Shown here: one piece after another, positions 56,561 through 64,000 of the stretch
Layout of the letters: each line of letters starts with the position of its first letter
How positions within the stretch are numbered: the stretch's first letter is position 1
Origin: Deinococcus sonorensis KR-87
GTDB lineage: Bacteria; Deinococcota; Deinococci; Deinococcales; Deinococcaceae
NCBI RefSeq assembly: GCF_040256395.1
Contig: NZ_CP158297.1
Location: 124,001 to 188,000 of the forward strand
Reading direction: 5' to 3'
DNA length: 64,000 nt
The notes under the pieces: model-generated
Seen by the model: only the letters and a program-made list of their open reading frames with translations
Databases searched by the model: none
Told to the model about the DNA's origin: nothing
Program-made: the position numbers and the translations under genes

Positions 56561-57729
56561 TGACCGACTGGGCACCGGCGCCCGCCCTCATCGACGGCGG
56601 GCCCTGGCCAGGCACTCTGCTGAGCCAGGAAGGCCGGGCTCAGCTGGCGGTCCTGGTACTGTCGGTGCCATACGGGCGTGAGGGCCGGTGACAGCGGCGG
56701 CACCAGCCACGACCAGCGTCCGTACACCGCCCTTCCGGCCCGCTCTTCCTGCTGCTCGAAGCGCACAAACTGACGGGTGACGCCGTGGTGGTCCGCCAGG
56801 CGCACCCCTGCCGCGTCGAAGCTGTGCAGCACCGCCACGTTTAGTTCCAGCAGCGCGCGGTCACGCCACAGGGTGCGCTCGCGCGAGGTGTCCAGCTGCA
56901 GCAGCCGCGCCACCTGCGGCAGCACGTCGTAGCGGTCCCGGTCGGCCAGGTTGCGCGCCGCGATTTCGGTCTGCAGGTACCAGCCGGAGAATGGCGCGCA
57001 GCTGAAGTGTTGCCCCGCCACCTCCAGCGCCAGGTCCGAGATCACCGGCAGCGCGTGCCACTTCAGACCCAGCTCTGCCAGCTGCGGGTACTTCGGATGC
57101 CCGATGCGCACCTCCTGCACCGCAGCGGGCGGCAGGGTGTACAGCTGCACCCTGCCCTGCGCCTGGATCGCCACTGGCAGCACGTCGAACGACGTGCCGG
57201 GACCGCCGGGCCAACCGAGCTGCTGCAGCCGATGGGTCAGCTCCAGATTCTGCGGGTCCCCCACGACCCGGCCGTCCGGCTGTCGGTATGCGGCATACCG
57301 GATCAATTGCGGATTGAGCACCCGCACGCCTGGCCCGAACACGCTCAACAGCGCCTGCACGCGCCCGCCATTCCAGGCCAGCTGCAGGTGGTCCAGCAGC
57401 CCAGCCCATACCTCATCCGGCGCCGTCACATGCCGGAGGTCACGCACGCGCAACCCGTTCCAGGCGGCCCGGCCGACGCAGCGGGTGCTGTGGCGCCACG
57501 CCAGCCGGGCACCGTAACTCAGCTCCTCGCTGCTGAGCGTCACAGCGCCGTGGCGCAGCGCGGTCAGCCGCTCCGCCAGTCCAGGGCGGCCCGTCTCGCG
57601 GTGGTACTGCTGCAGAAAGTCCTGCAAGGGTGTGCTGAGCGGAACGGAGGCGGTCACCCGTTGATGCTGACGCCCGGCCACGCTCCAAATGTCCCGGCGG
57701 GACGCATGAATCAGGCCACAGCGGGACAT
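56557..57729 (-). CDS. nos: Bacterial nitric oxide synthase oxygenase
   Basis: 390 residues from ATG 57729; GTG 57657 ([14 protein letters not shown]) may be the true start, giving 366. It oxidises L-arginine to citrulline and nitric oxide, using heme and a pterin; the reductase is separate. Heme-thiolate ligand is Cys84 in [14 protein letters not shown]. The substrate-binding region [14 protein letters not shown] includes Glu255, and [18 protein letters not shown] is the C-terminal pterin/dimer region. The stop codon (TAG, 56557-56559) lies exactly at the IS5 right end, so the last residues may be altered. Activity is likely preserved. Confidence 0.93.
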   Translation of the reverse strand: MSRCGLIHASRRDIWSVAGRQHQRVTASVPLSTPLQDFLQQYHRETGRPGLAERLTALRHGAVTLSSEELSYGARLAWRHSTRCVGRAAWNGLRVRDLRHVTAPDEVWAGLLDHLQLAWNGGRVQALLSVFGPGVRVLNPQLIRYAAYRQPDGRVVGDPQNLELTHRLQQLGWPGGPGTSFDVLPVAIQAQGRVQLYTLPPAAVQEVRIGHPKYPQLAELGLKWHALPVISDLALEVAGQHFSCAPFSGWYLQTEIAARNLADRDRYDVLPQVARLLQLDTSRERTLWRDRALLELNVAVLHSFDAAGVRLADHHGVTRQFVRFEQQEERAGRAVYGRWSWLVPPLSPALTPVWHRQYQDRQLSPAFLAQQSAWPGPAVDEGGRRCPVGH

Positions 57730-58294
57730 GCAGCGCTCAGGGCAGATGAGGCCGACACGGCGTGTGGGGAAGCGTGCGGGAGGACCGTCAGGCAGGAGGA
57801 AATCTCCATGGGATGCTGGGCCGCGCTCTCCAACACCCGCTGAACATCCACGGCAGTCGGCCTGGCCTCCGCCTCCTGTCGGCCGATCTCTTCAACGAAG
57901 CGCTTACGCAGGCTGCGAGGCGAGCCCAGAATCAGCATCCGTGCCGGGCGGTTGCTGTCGTTCATGAACACCTGTGGCGTGACCTGGGGGACGACGATGG
58001 ACCGGCCCGGAGTGAGGAGCACCTGGCGGTCCCCCACCTGGAGGGCGAGCTCGCCCTCCAGATGGGGGCCGCTTCCTCCTCAAGCGGCTGACGGTGCAGC
58101 GGTGTCCCGGCGCTGGGCGGGACGAGCGTGGTTGGCACGGCTGTCGCTCGTCTGGGTCGTGGAAGAAGGCGGTGGTGAAGTCGGGCTGGCCCGGCATGGC
58201 GCGGTGCAGCCCATCCTCCCGGTCCGTCATCGCCATAAATTCCGGGGCTCGGGAACAGCCCGTCGAAGGTGGAGGCGAAGCGATTGACGCTCAT
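57711..58294 (-). pseudogene. Cupin-domain gene with at least two frameshifts
   Basis: Three reading frames are needed: MSVNRFASTFDGLFPSPGIYGDD (from ATG 58294), then GQPDFTTAFFHDPDERQ, then TTLVPPSAGTPLHRQPLEEEA, and finally LEGELALQVGDRQVLLTPGRSIVVPQVTPQVFMNDSNRPARMLILG. Together they make a single cupin barrel with HxH-like PLHRQP and a metal-ligand Glu region. One break lies in a run of five C at about 58063-58067. Either a decayed gene or sequence errors in homopolymers. It is adjacent to and in the same direction as the NO synthase gene. Confidence 0.7.
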
Positions 58295-58957
58295 GGCCCG
58301 CGCTGGCACAGAGCGTTTCCTCGGGCCCGTGCAGTGCTCCCGACCGGATGACCGAGGCCCGACGGCGCCCCGTCTGCCGGTCGCCCGGAGAGCACGCTTC
58401 GTTCTTCGTGCCAGTTCAGCCGGTGGACGCCGTACGCTGCAGGAACGGTCCAGTCTCCCCCACCGCCCTTGCCCGCGTCTCCACGCTGAGAACGCGCTTC
58501 GATTCCACCTCCGTGTGCTCTTCCGGGGCGAGGCTGCGGTCGCGCCCACGTCGGCGACCGTCACGGGCGGGTGACGGGCAGACGGCAGAACCCGGTGGTG
58601 GACCTGTGCTGTCGCGCTCTGCCTGAATCGTAATCCATGCTAGAATTACGTGGTCCTGGACGTCCCGGGACGTCCTGCAGGACAGGGGATCAGGGCCATC
58701 CTGACGCCTCAGGTCTGGAGTGGGACTCAAACGCGGTGCTTCGGGAGGTGATGCCCGATGCCCATACAACGTCAGGACACCTCACCACGCCGCCCTCACT
58801 TCAGGGTGCTGAACGCGCCTCGATGCGTGTGGCGTTCGGCAGGTGCCGAGGGGCCGCCCTCATCGAGGCCCTGGGCCACCACGCCTCGGTCCCACGAGTG
58901 CAGCTTCACCGTTCGCCCCCGGCCGTGACGTTCCCGCGCTGGAGTACGCCATCCACG
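58295..58957. other. Region upstream of the family B polymerase gene
   Basis: About 660 bases without a supported gene. CGTAAT (58629-58634) and ATTACG (58645-58650) form an inverted repeat that overlaps a TAGAAT -10-like box, so it is a possible operator. The reading frame of the polymerase remains open back to 58637, but the polymerase homology begins at 58958. Confidence 0.5.
58629..58650. promoter_or_regulatory. Inverted repeat at a possible promoter
   Basis: CGTAAT-N10-ATTACG; the centre contains TAGAAT. It could be an operator of the downstream polymerase gene. Confidence 0.35.
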
Positions 58958-61264
58958 ATGACCTCACCCCACCCCTCCACGGCCGGCATCGTCTCCGTCC
59001 ACGCCACCGCGGACGGCCGCGTCATGATCTGGCGACGGGATCCGGAGACGGGCCTCCTTCACACCGATCAAACCCGCCAGCGCGGGTGGATTTACGCGCG
59101 GCATCTGCGGGACCTCGGGCACCTGGGGGACCAGCTCAGCATCACGCCCGCGCCCGCGGCCCCGGGCGGGACGTACCACGCGCAGGACCTTGCGCCGGAA
59201 GGACGCCTCGATGAACGCGCCTACCGCTACCTCCTGAGTGGCCCCACGCCCCGGCAGCTCGAACACGAGCTGCAACGCGGCGCCATGATCTCGCGCGGCC
59301 TGAGTGCCCGACCGTCGCTCGGTGACCTCCCTGGGTATGTGCGGCTCGGCCTGACGGAGCAGTACCTGATTGCCACGCGCCAGACCTACCATCAGGGCCT
59401 GACGTTCGATCAGCCGGTCCGCCTGCAGTTCGACCTGGAAACCACCGCACTGAGCCCGGACGAAGGCCGCATCTTCCTGATCGCGGTGCGCGATAACCGT
59501 GGCCTGGAGACGCTTCTGGAAGCCCGGCAGGCCGCCCAGGAAGGGGCGATGATCGAAGCGTTCCTCGAGCTCGTCCAGGCGCGAAACCCGGACGTGATCG
59601 AGAATCACTTCATTCACGGCTTTGATCTCCCGTTCCTCACCGCCCGGGCGCGCACGCTCGGCATTCCCGTCCGGCTTGGCCGAGCGGGTGACGGCGTGCC
59701 CTGGACGATCGATGACGGGAGTCGCACGCCCTTGTGGGCCTGCCCGGGCCGGGAAATTCTGGACACGCTGGACGCGGTGCGCCGCCTGCCCCTGCCCTCT
59801 GCGGGCCTGAAGGCCGTGGCGCGGCATTACGGCCTTGCCCCGGACGACCGGGTGTACCTCGAAGGCGCCGAGATCGTCCAGACCTACCGCGACAACCCAG
59901 GAGCGGTTCGGCGGTACGCGCTGCAGGACGTGCAGGAGGTCGACGCCCTGGCACGGATCGTCCTCGCCCCGAGCTTCGCGCTCGCCCGACTGACCCCCCG
60001 GCCCTATTCCCGGCTGACCCGTGCGGGCCCAGCCAAGGGGGTGCTCGAACCGATGCTGATCCGTGCGTACTACGAGGCGGGCCGGCCGTTCCCTGCGTCC
60101 GAGCAAGGCCCTCAGGACCCACACCGGGGTGGGCATGTGCAGTTGCATGCCGAAGGCGTCCTGAACCACGTCGTCAAGGCCGACGTGGCGAGCATGTACC
60201 CCAGCATCATCCGCGCCGACGGCATCGGCCCACGGCAGGATGACCTGGGCAGCTTCAACCGGATTGTCAGTGACCTGACCACCCAGCGCCTGGAGCACAA
60301 ACGCCAGGCCAGAAACGCCGCGCTGCCGGAAGCGGAGCGCCGCGAGGCGCACGCCATGCAGGATGCGATGAAGCTGATCGTGAACGCCGCGTATGGCTAC
60401 CTGGGCGCCGGCCGGTTGGCGCGCCTGGGGGACCGCGGGGCGGCCGATCAGGTGACCGCCCGGGGGCGGGCGCTCCTGCAGCAGGTCACGGGGGCGCTGG
60501 AGGCCAGCGGCGTGCAGCTCATCGAATCGGACACCGATGGCGTGTACTTCAGCACGCGTGAGCCCATCGGCGAGCCGGCGGAACGGGCGCTGATCGCCGC
60601 CGTTTCCGCGACGCTCCCGGACGGCATCACGTTAGAGTTCGACGGCCGCGCCCAGGCGATGCTCAGCCACCAGATCAAGAATTACGCGCTGCTGCGGTAT
60701 GACGGCACGCTCGACGTCAGCGGGGCGTCCTTCGAATCCAGCCGGTCCGAGCGCTATGGCATGACGTTCCTGCGAACGGCGCTGATGGCCGTGTTGCACG
60801 GCGATGTTCCGGGCGTTCAAGCGGTGTTCCTGGACGTGATGCATCAGCTCGCCACCCGGGCGTACACCAATGCGGATGTCGGCACGCGCGTTCGGATTGG
60901 GAAAACGCGTGAGGCATACGCGCTGACGCGGGGGAAGCGCAAGGAAGCGCACCTCGAAGCCGCCTGGCAGGCTGGACTGGCCTTCAAGGTCGGGGACCGG
61001 CTTGACCTGTACGTTCGCGTCGGGCAGGGGCTCACCGTGATGACCGGTCCCGAAGGGCATGACTACGACGTGAAGCACTACCAAGCGGCCCTGGTACAGA
61101 ACTACGCCACGCGGCTGCGCAAAGCCCTGGATCCGGCAGATTGGGATCAGCTGTTCGGGGGCCGTGGCCCCGGCCTTTTTGATCGCCCAGTGCACGACAT
61201 GCACGTGAGATGGAGACCAGTGGCTGATCAGGACTCGACGGCGGCAGAGCGGCGCCTCCTCTGA
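58958..61264 (+). CDS. Family B DNA polymerase with 3'-5' exonuclease
   Basis: 768 residues, about the length of E. coli Pol II. The exonuclease has Exo I LQFDLETTALSP (Asp159, Glu161), Exo II ENHFIHGFDLPFL and Exo III YALQDVQEVDAL. Polymerase motif A is KADVASMYPSII (Asp409), motif B KLIVNAAYGYLG and motif C ESDTDGVYFS (Asp525, Asp527). All catalytic acidic residues are kept, so both activities are likely. Motif C has SDTDG rather than the common YGDTDS. Start ATG 58958 is taken because the homology begins there; the open frame extends 5' to 58637. A damage-tolerance or replication role is possible. Confidence 0.92.
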   Translation: MTSPHPSTAGIVSVHATADGRVMIWRRDPETGLLHTDQTRQRGWIYARHLRDLGHLGDQLSITPAPAAPGGTYHAQDLAPEGRLDERAYRYLLSGPTPRQLEHELQRGAMISRGLSARPSLGDLPGYVRLGLTEQYLIATRQTYHQGLTFDQPVRLQFDLETTALSPDEGRIFLIAVRDNRGLETLLEARQAAQEGAMIEAFLELVQARNPDVIENHFIHGFDLPFLTARARTLGIPVRLGRAGDGVPWTIDDGSRTPLWACPGREILDTLDAVRRLPLPSAGLKAVARHYGLAPDDRVYLEGAEIVQTYRDNPGAVRRYALQDVQEVDALARIVLAPSFALARLTPRPYSRLTRAGPAKGVLEPMLIRAYYEAGRPFPASEQGPQDPHRGGHVQLHAEGVLNHVVKADVASMYPSIIRADGIGPRQDDLGSFNRIVSDLTTQRLEHKRQARNAALPEAERREAHAMQDAMKLIVNAAYGYLGAGRLARLGDRGAADQVTARGRALLQQVTGALEASGVQLIESDTDGVYFSTREPIGEPAERALIAAVSATLPDGITLEFDGRAQAMLSHQIKNYALLRYDGTLDVSGASFESSRSERYGMTFLRTALMAVLHGDVPGVQAVFLDVMHQLATRAYTNADVGTRVRIGKTREAYALTRGKRKEAHLEAAWQAGLAFKVGDRLDLYVRVGQGLTVMTGPEGHDYDVKHYQAALVQNYATRLRKALDPADWDQLFGGRGPGLFDRPVHDMHVRWRPVADQDSTAAERRLL

Positions 61265-61320
61265 ACCGGGCTCACCCATGTCTGCTGGTGGGGCCGTCGC
61301 GGCATGAGCAGCACCTCCAA

Positions 61321-61340
61321 AGGGCGTATGTTGACGCCCT
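61321..61340 (+). terminator. Hairpin after the polymerase gene
   Basis: AGGGCGT / ACGCCCT, a 7-bp stem with a 6-base loop, about 57 bases after the stop codon. Confidence 0.45.
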
Positions 61341-61389
61341 AAAGTCGTGTCAGATGACTTTTCTGGTCCTAAGGTGAGGCATGAAGGGC

Positions 61390-61570
61390 CTCGGGGATGC
61401 CGCAGATCTGAGTGATCCGGAATGGCTGCTCCTCGCCTGAGGACAGCATGGAGAGCAATAGGGTCCAGGAATGGTGGAGCAACTGGTGCCGAACGAACCA
61501 TGGACTCTGATCGAGCCTGGATGTCCTGCGCCGCCTGGCCTGAGACGCCGAGGTTGTATGAAGTCCGTTG
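61390..61570 (+). pseudogene. Two transposase N-terminal fragments
   Basis: [11 protein letters not shown] followed by a stop (61400-61440), and [28 protein letters not shown] (61471-61554) both resemble N-termini of IS5-type transposases (LSD.EW.LL.PL.; LVPDELW..I.P.LP). Neither continues. Relics of different insertions. Confidence 0.5.
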
Positions 61571-61618
61571 ATGCCGCTCCCATCACGTCCACTGGGGAGG
61601 TGGGGGTAGGCTAACGTT

Positions 61619-62092
61619 GTGGAGCGTCTCCTGGCCGAGCTAGCCCTGATGCAGGGCCTCTTGGTGGCCTTTGTACTGAGCGGCCTCATCGGCTGGGAGC
61701 GGGAGTCTCGGAATCTGAGCGCAGGGCTCCGTACGCACATTCTGGTCGGCGTGAGTGCAGCCTTGTTTATCGTGCTGGGCGATAATTTAGTGACGAATTT
61801 TGCGAAGCAGGATGATCAGGTGCGGTTTGACATGATCGGAATTCTGGGCGCGGTGGTGAGCGGCGTGAGTTTCCTGGGCGCGGGGACGATCTTTTCTAGC
61901 CAGCGTGGGGAGGGCGCCAAGGGCCTGACGACGGCCGCGAGCCTGCTGGCGGTCGCGGCCGTGGGCATGACCTGCGGCCTGCATCTCTATGTGTTGGCCA
62001 CTGGGGCCACGCTGCTGTATCTGGTGACGCTGGGCCCACTGGGGCTGCTCATGGACGCCAAAAAGAGCAGTGAGCCGACCAAACGGGAATGA
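61619..62092 (+). CDS. MgtC/SapB-family membrane protein
   Basis: 157 residues with four hydrophobic helices: [41 protein letters not shown], then [55 protein letters not shown]. The R-E-x(7)-GLRTH signature and the GLTTAAS..AAA.G motif define the MgtC family of membrane proteins linked to magnesium or acid homeostasis. GTG 61619 comes six bases after TAGGCT, a possible -10. Confidence 0.9.
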   Translation: MERLLAELALMQGLLVAFVLSGLIGWERESRNLSAGLRTHILVGVSAALFIVLGDNLVTNFAKQDDQVRFDMIGILGAVVSGVSFLGAGTIFSSQRGEGAKGLTTAASLLAVAAVGMTCGLHLYVLATGATLLYLVTLGPLGLLMDAKKSSEPTKRE

Positions 62093-62346
62093 ACGGCCGC
62101 ACCTGTTCTTCAGTGAGCGGCTGAGCCGCTGAATGCTGGGAGGGGTCGGCGGCTGGCGCAACGTGAGGGGGTGCATGTCCTTAACACCCGCCGTCTCGAC
62201 GGGGTGCATGTCCTGCCGGTCATTGACCTGACGACCCAGGCGTTGCTGGCCCTGCCGGAAGGCCCACTCGCGGTACTTCGGGGAGTATGCAGGACCTTTC
62301 GCTTTTGCATTTCCTCCAGAGCCGGGGCAGATGAGGGCATGCGGCG
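62093..62346. other. Region with no supported gene
   Basis: The plus strand contains two nearly identical 'GGGGTGCATGTCCT' segments (62168 and 62200), a small direct repeat. No gene or IS is clear. Confidence 0.4.
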
Positions 62347-62580
62347 TCAGTGGAGCAGCGCTTCGTCGTACCACATGTCAACGTGCCCTGGGACAAGTCG
62401 GAAGCGCCATCCCCCACCGAGTCCGAGTAAAGGCAGGACATCCGGCTTCAGTGCCTGCAGATGAGCGATGTGATGAGGGCGGAAGTCATCCGATTCCTGG
62501 CTCACCCCTTCACCGAGCCAGACGAACCACGCACTGTGCTTTCCTTGGGCCTGTCTACGGACAGTTCCGCTGCACGCCAA
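62347..62580 (-). CDS. Hypothetical protein, possibly 5'-truncated (78 aa)
   Basis: SAWFVWLGEGVSQESDDFRPHHIAHLQALKPDVLPLLGLGGGWRFRLVPGHVDMWYDEALLH reads like a conserved C-terminal domain. The best start is the TTG beginning the MACSGTVRRQ segment; in-frame coding resemblance extends back (RRDLELLDLTG) to a stop, with no ATG. The family is not recognised; the GWRF...VDVWYD pattern resembles small immunity-like or hypothetical proteins. Possibly a fragment. Confidence 0.4.
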   Translation of the reverse strand: MACSGTVRRQAQGKHSAWFVWLGEGVSQESDDFRPHHIAHLQALKPDVLPLLGLGGGWRFRLVPGHVDMWYDEALLH

Positions 62581-62713
62581 CCCAGTCAGGTCCAGAAGTT
62601 CGAGGTCGCGCCGCTGGGGCTATTCTCTGGTCTGGTGTTCGTCTTCGCGATTTCGCAGCTCTCCCCTCACTTCAGCTGTCGAAAGCCCTCGAACGATGCT
62701 CCTGGGCTTTGAC

Positions 62714-62742
62714 TTGACCGTGCCTATGGGAAATGATAGGTT
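62714..62742 (+). promoter_or_regulatory. Promoter of the ROK repressor gene
   Basis: TTGACC (62714-62719), 17 bases, TAGGTT (62737-62742). Just downstream, TTGA (62746-62749) and TCAA (62763-62766) bracket a 21-base imperfect palindrome, a possible operator for autoregulation. Confidence 0.65.
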
Positions 62743-62780
62743 AGGTTGATTCATAAGGTAAGTCAATTAAGGGAGCAGTG

Positions 62781-63998
62781 ATGACCTCGTCCAAAGGCGA
62801 CTCCAGCAGCCTCCGAGCCCACAACCGCAGGACCATTCTCAATCACATCCGCCGGCAGGGACCGATCAGCCGGACGCAGCTGGTCGAACTGACCGGGCTG
62901 AGCTCTGCTTCGGTGACCGGCATCACCAGCGAACTGATCGATGACCGCCTGCTGACAGAGAAGAGCATCGGTGAGGCTGGCGCCCAGGGCGGGCGCCGCC
63001 CGATCTACCTGGACATCGACTGGGGCGTACACTATGCGGTCGGGCTGAAGTTGCGCGAGGACCGCATCGAGGCGGTGCTGACTGACCTGTCCACCCGGGT
63101 GCTCGCCCACCACTCCGAAGACCTGCTCGGTCAGGCGCCAGAGCAGGTGGTGGCGCAGATCAAGAGCATCTGCAGGAAACTGTACCGGCGGGCGAAAGTT
63201 CAGACTCAGGACGTCATCGGCATCGGCATCTGCCTGTCCGGCGTGATCGATGCCAGGAGCGGAACGGCGGTGAATGCCTATCTGCTCGGCTGGCAGGCGG
63301 TCCCGCTCGCGGACCTGGTGACGCGCGCGACCGGACTCCCCACCTGGATCGACAATGACCTGAATGCCTTCGCCGCCGCCGAGCGGCTGTTCGGGCACGG
63401 CAAACACGCGCAGAACTTCGTCACCATCGCCATCGGCCGGGGTGTCGGCGCGTCATTTATTGCCAACGGTGAGATCATCCGGGGCCGGGATGGGGGCGCC
63501 GGTGAATTCGGACACAACCTGATCATGCCCGGCGGCCGGGTGTGCGGGTGCGGCCGGCGCGGCTGTCTGGAGGCCTACACGTCCGAAGGCGCGATTCTGG
63601 CCCGCTTTGCTGAACAGTTTCCGGATCAGCGGGGAATCGACGTGGACGGACTTGTGGCCCTCGCGGATGCCGGCCACGACGGCGCGCGCGCGTTGCTGCA
63701 GGACGCCGGCACCGTGCTGGGCCTGCACCTGTCGTACCTGGTGAATGCCTTCAATCCCGAGCTCGTGATTTCGGGCGGTGAAGGGAGCCGTCTGGGGCCC
63801 TGGTTCTTCGATGCGCTGCGCCGCGCCTTGCGCGAGGCCGCCTTTGATGGCCTGGGGGCGGACCTGCCGGTTCTCGTGGTGCCCTGGCAGAATGATGCTT
63901 TTACGCCCTGGGCGCGGGGCGCGGCGAGTCTCGCCGTCCAGAGCGCCTTTGAGGCGGGTGCACTCGTGAAGACGCTGGCTGGACCGTCCGTGTCCTGA
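62781..63998 (+). CDS. ROK-family transcriptional repressor (XylR/NagC type)
   Basis: 405 residues. The N-terminal winged helix (LRAHNRRTILNHIRRQGPISRTQLVELTGLSSASVTGITSELIDDRLL) is followed by a sugar-kinase-like ROK domain: IGIGICLSGVIDARSGTAVNAYLLGWQAVPL, WIDNDLNAFAAAERLFG, TIAIGRGVGASFIANG, GRDGGAGEFGH and the zinc site CGCGRRGCLEAY. These features mark repressors of sugar-uptake operons. ATG 62781 has AAGGGAG upstream; GTG 62778 is adjacent. Likely controls a carbohydrate operon to the right of the window. Confidence 0.95.
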   Translation: MTSSKGDSSSLRAHNRRTILNHIRRQGPISRTQLVELTGLSSASVTGITSELIDDRLLTEKSIGEAGAQGGRRPIYLDIDWGVHYAVGLKLREDRIEAVLTDLSTRVLAHHSEDLLGQAPEQVVAQIKSICRKLYRRAKVQTQDVIGIGICLSGVIDARSGTAVNAYLLGWQAVPLADLVTRATGLPTWIDNDLNAFAAAERLFGHGKHAQNFVTIAIGRGVGASFIANGEIIRGRDGGAGEFGHNLIMPGGRVCGCGRRGCLEAYTSEGAILARFAEQFPDQRGIDVDGLVALADAGHDGARALLQDAGTVLGLHLSYLVNAFNPELVISGGEGSRLGPWFFDALRRALREAAFDGLGADLPVLVVPWQNDAFTPWARGAASLAVQSAFEAGALVKTLAGPSVS

Positions 63999-64000
63999 CC

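Noticed and set aside
58629..58650. Radiation/desiccation response motif (RDRM)
   Set aside because: The CGTAAT-N10-ATTACG repeat does not match the known 17-bp palindrome (TTATGTC...GACATAA type).

Overview
The window looks like a Deinococcus-type genome. It is GC-rich, and it carries a bacterial nitric oxide synthase oxygenase, a DUF2239 protein, a short GIY-YIG protein, a cryptochrome-like photolyase and several start codons placed 5-9 bases after a -10 box (leaderless-type promoters), all of which fit that genus. This is inference from gene content; no rRNA or tRNA gene is present to anchor it.

Layout. 1-4.3 kb: the end of a CheY-like response regulator, an acetyltransferase, and a divergent TetR / DHA2 drug-exporter pair sharing a palindromic operator. 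4.3-10 kb: a six-gene minus-strand iron-siderophore-type uptake operon with two binding proteins, two FecCD permeases, one ATPase and a sucrase/ferredoxin-like [2Fe-2S] protein. 10.4-16.6 kb: a two-lobed aspartyl protease-like protein, DUF2239, a GIY-YIG protein coupled to an MFS exporter, and a TerD domain fused to a PD-(D/E)XK restriction-type nuclease.

16.8-23.3 kb is a mobile or accessory zone: a probable group II intron 5' fragment, an 11-bp tandem repeat ahead of two genes of unknown function, three transposase remnants, an Xre regulator with paired operators, and a coupled small-Cys-protein / GNAT-like pair. 23.6-28.9 kb: a molybdopterin formate-dehydrogenase-like protein with DUF1641, then an ArsR-SRPBCC operon. 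29-36 kb holds small stress and resistance genes, an AT-rich acquired gene beside a broken IS5, an orphan AbiEi-type antitoxin and a complete VapBC-like pair.

36-48 kb: two phosphotransferases (one APH(6)-like), a zinc alcohol dehydrogenase, a DinB-family protein, a photolyase fused to a family 1 uracil-DNA glycosylase, and a DesK/DesR-type two-component system followed by an acetylhydrolase-like protein. 48-54 kb: gene remnants, a MerR-HEAT fusion regulator and a 1032-residue ATPase/TPR regulator. 54.5-64 kb: a lipoprotein, an IS5 element abutting the nitric oxide synthase stop codon, a frameshifted cupin gene, a family B DNA polymerase, MgtC/SapB and a ROK repressor.

The most unusual items are the photolyase-uracil glycosylase fusion, the TerD-nuclease fusion, and the intron/iteron-like-repeat/unknown-gene cluster at 16.9-19.7 kb.
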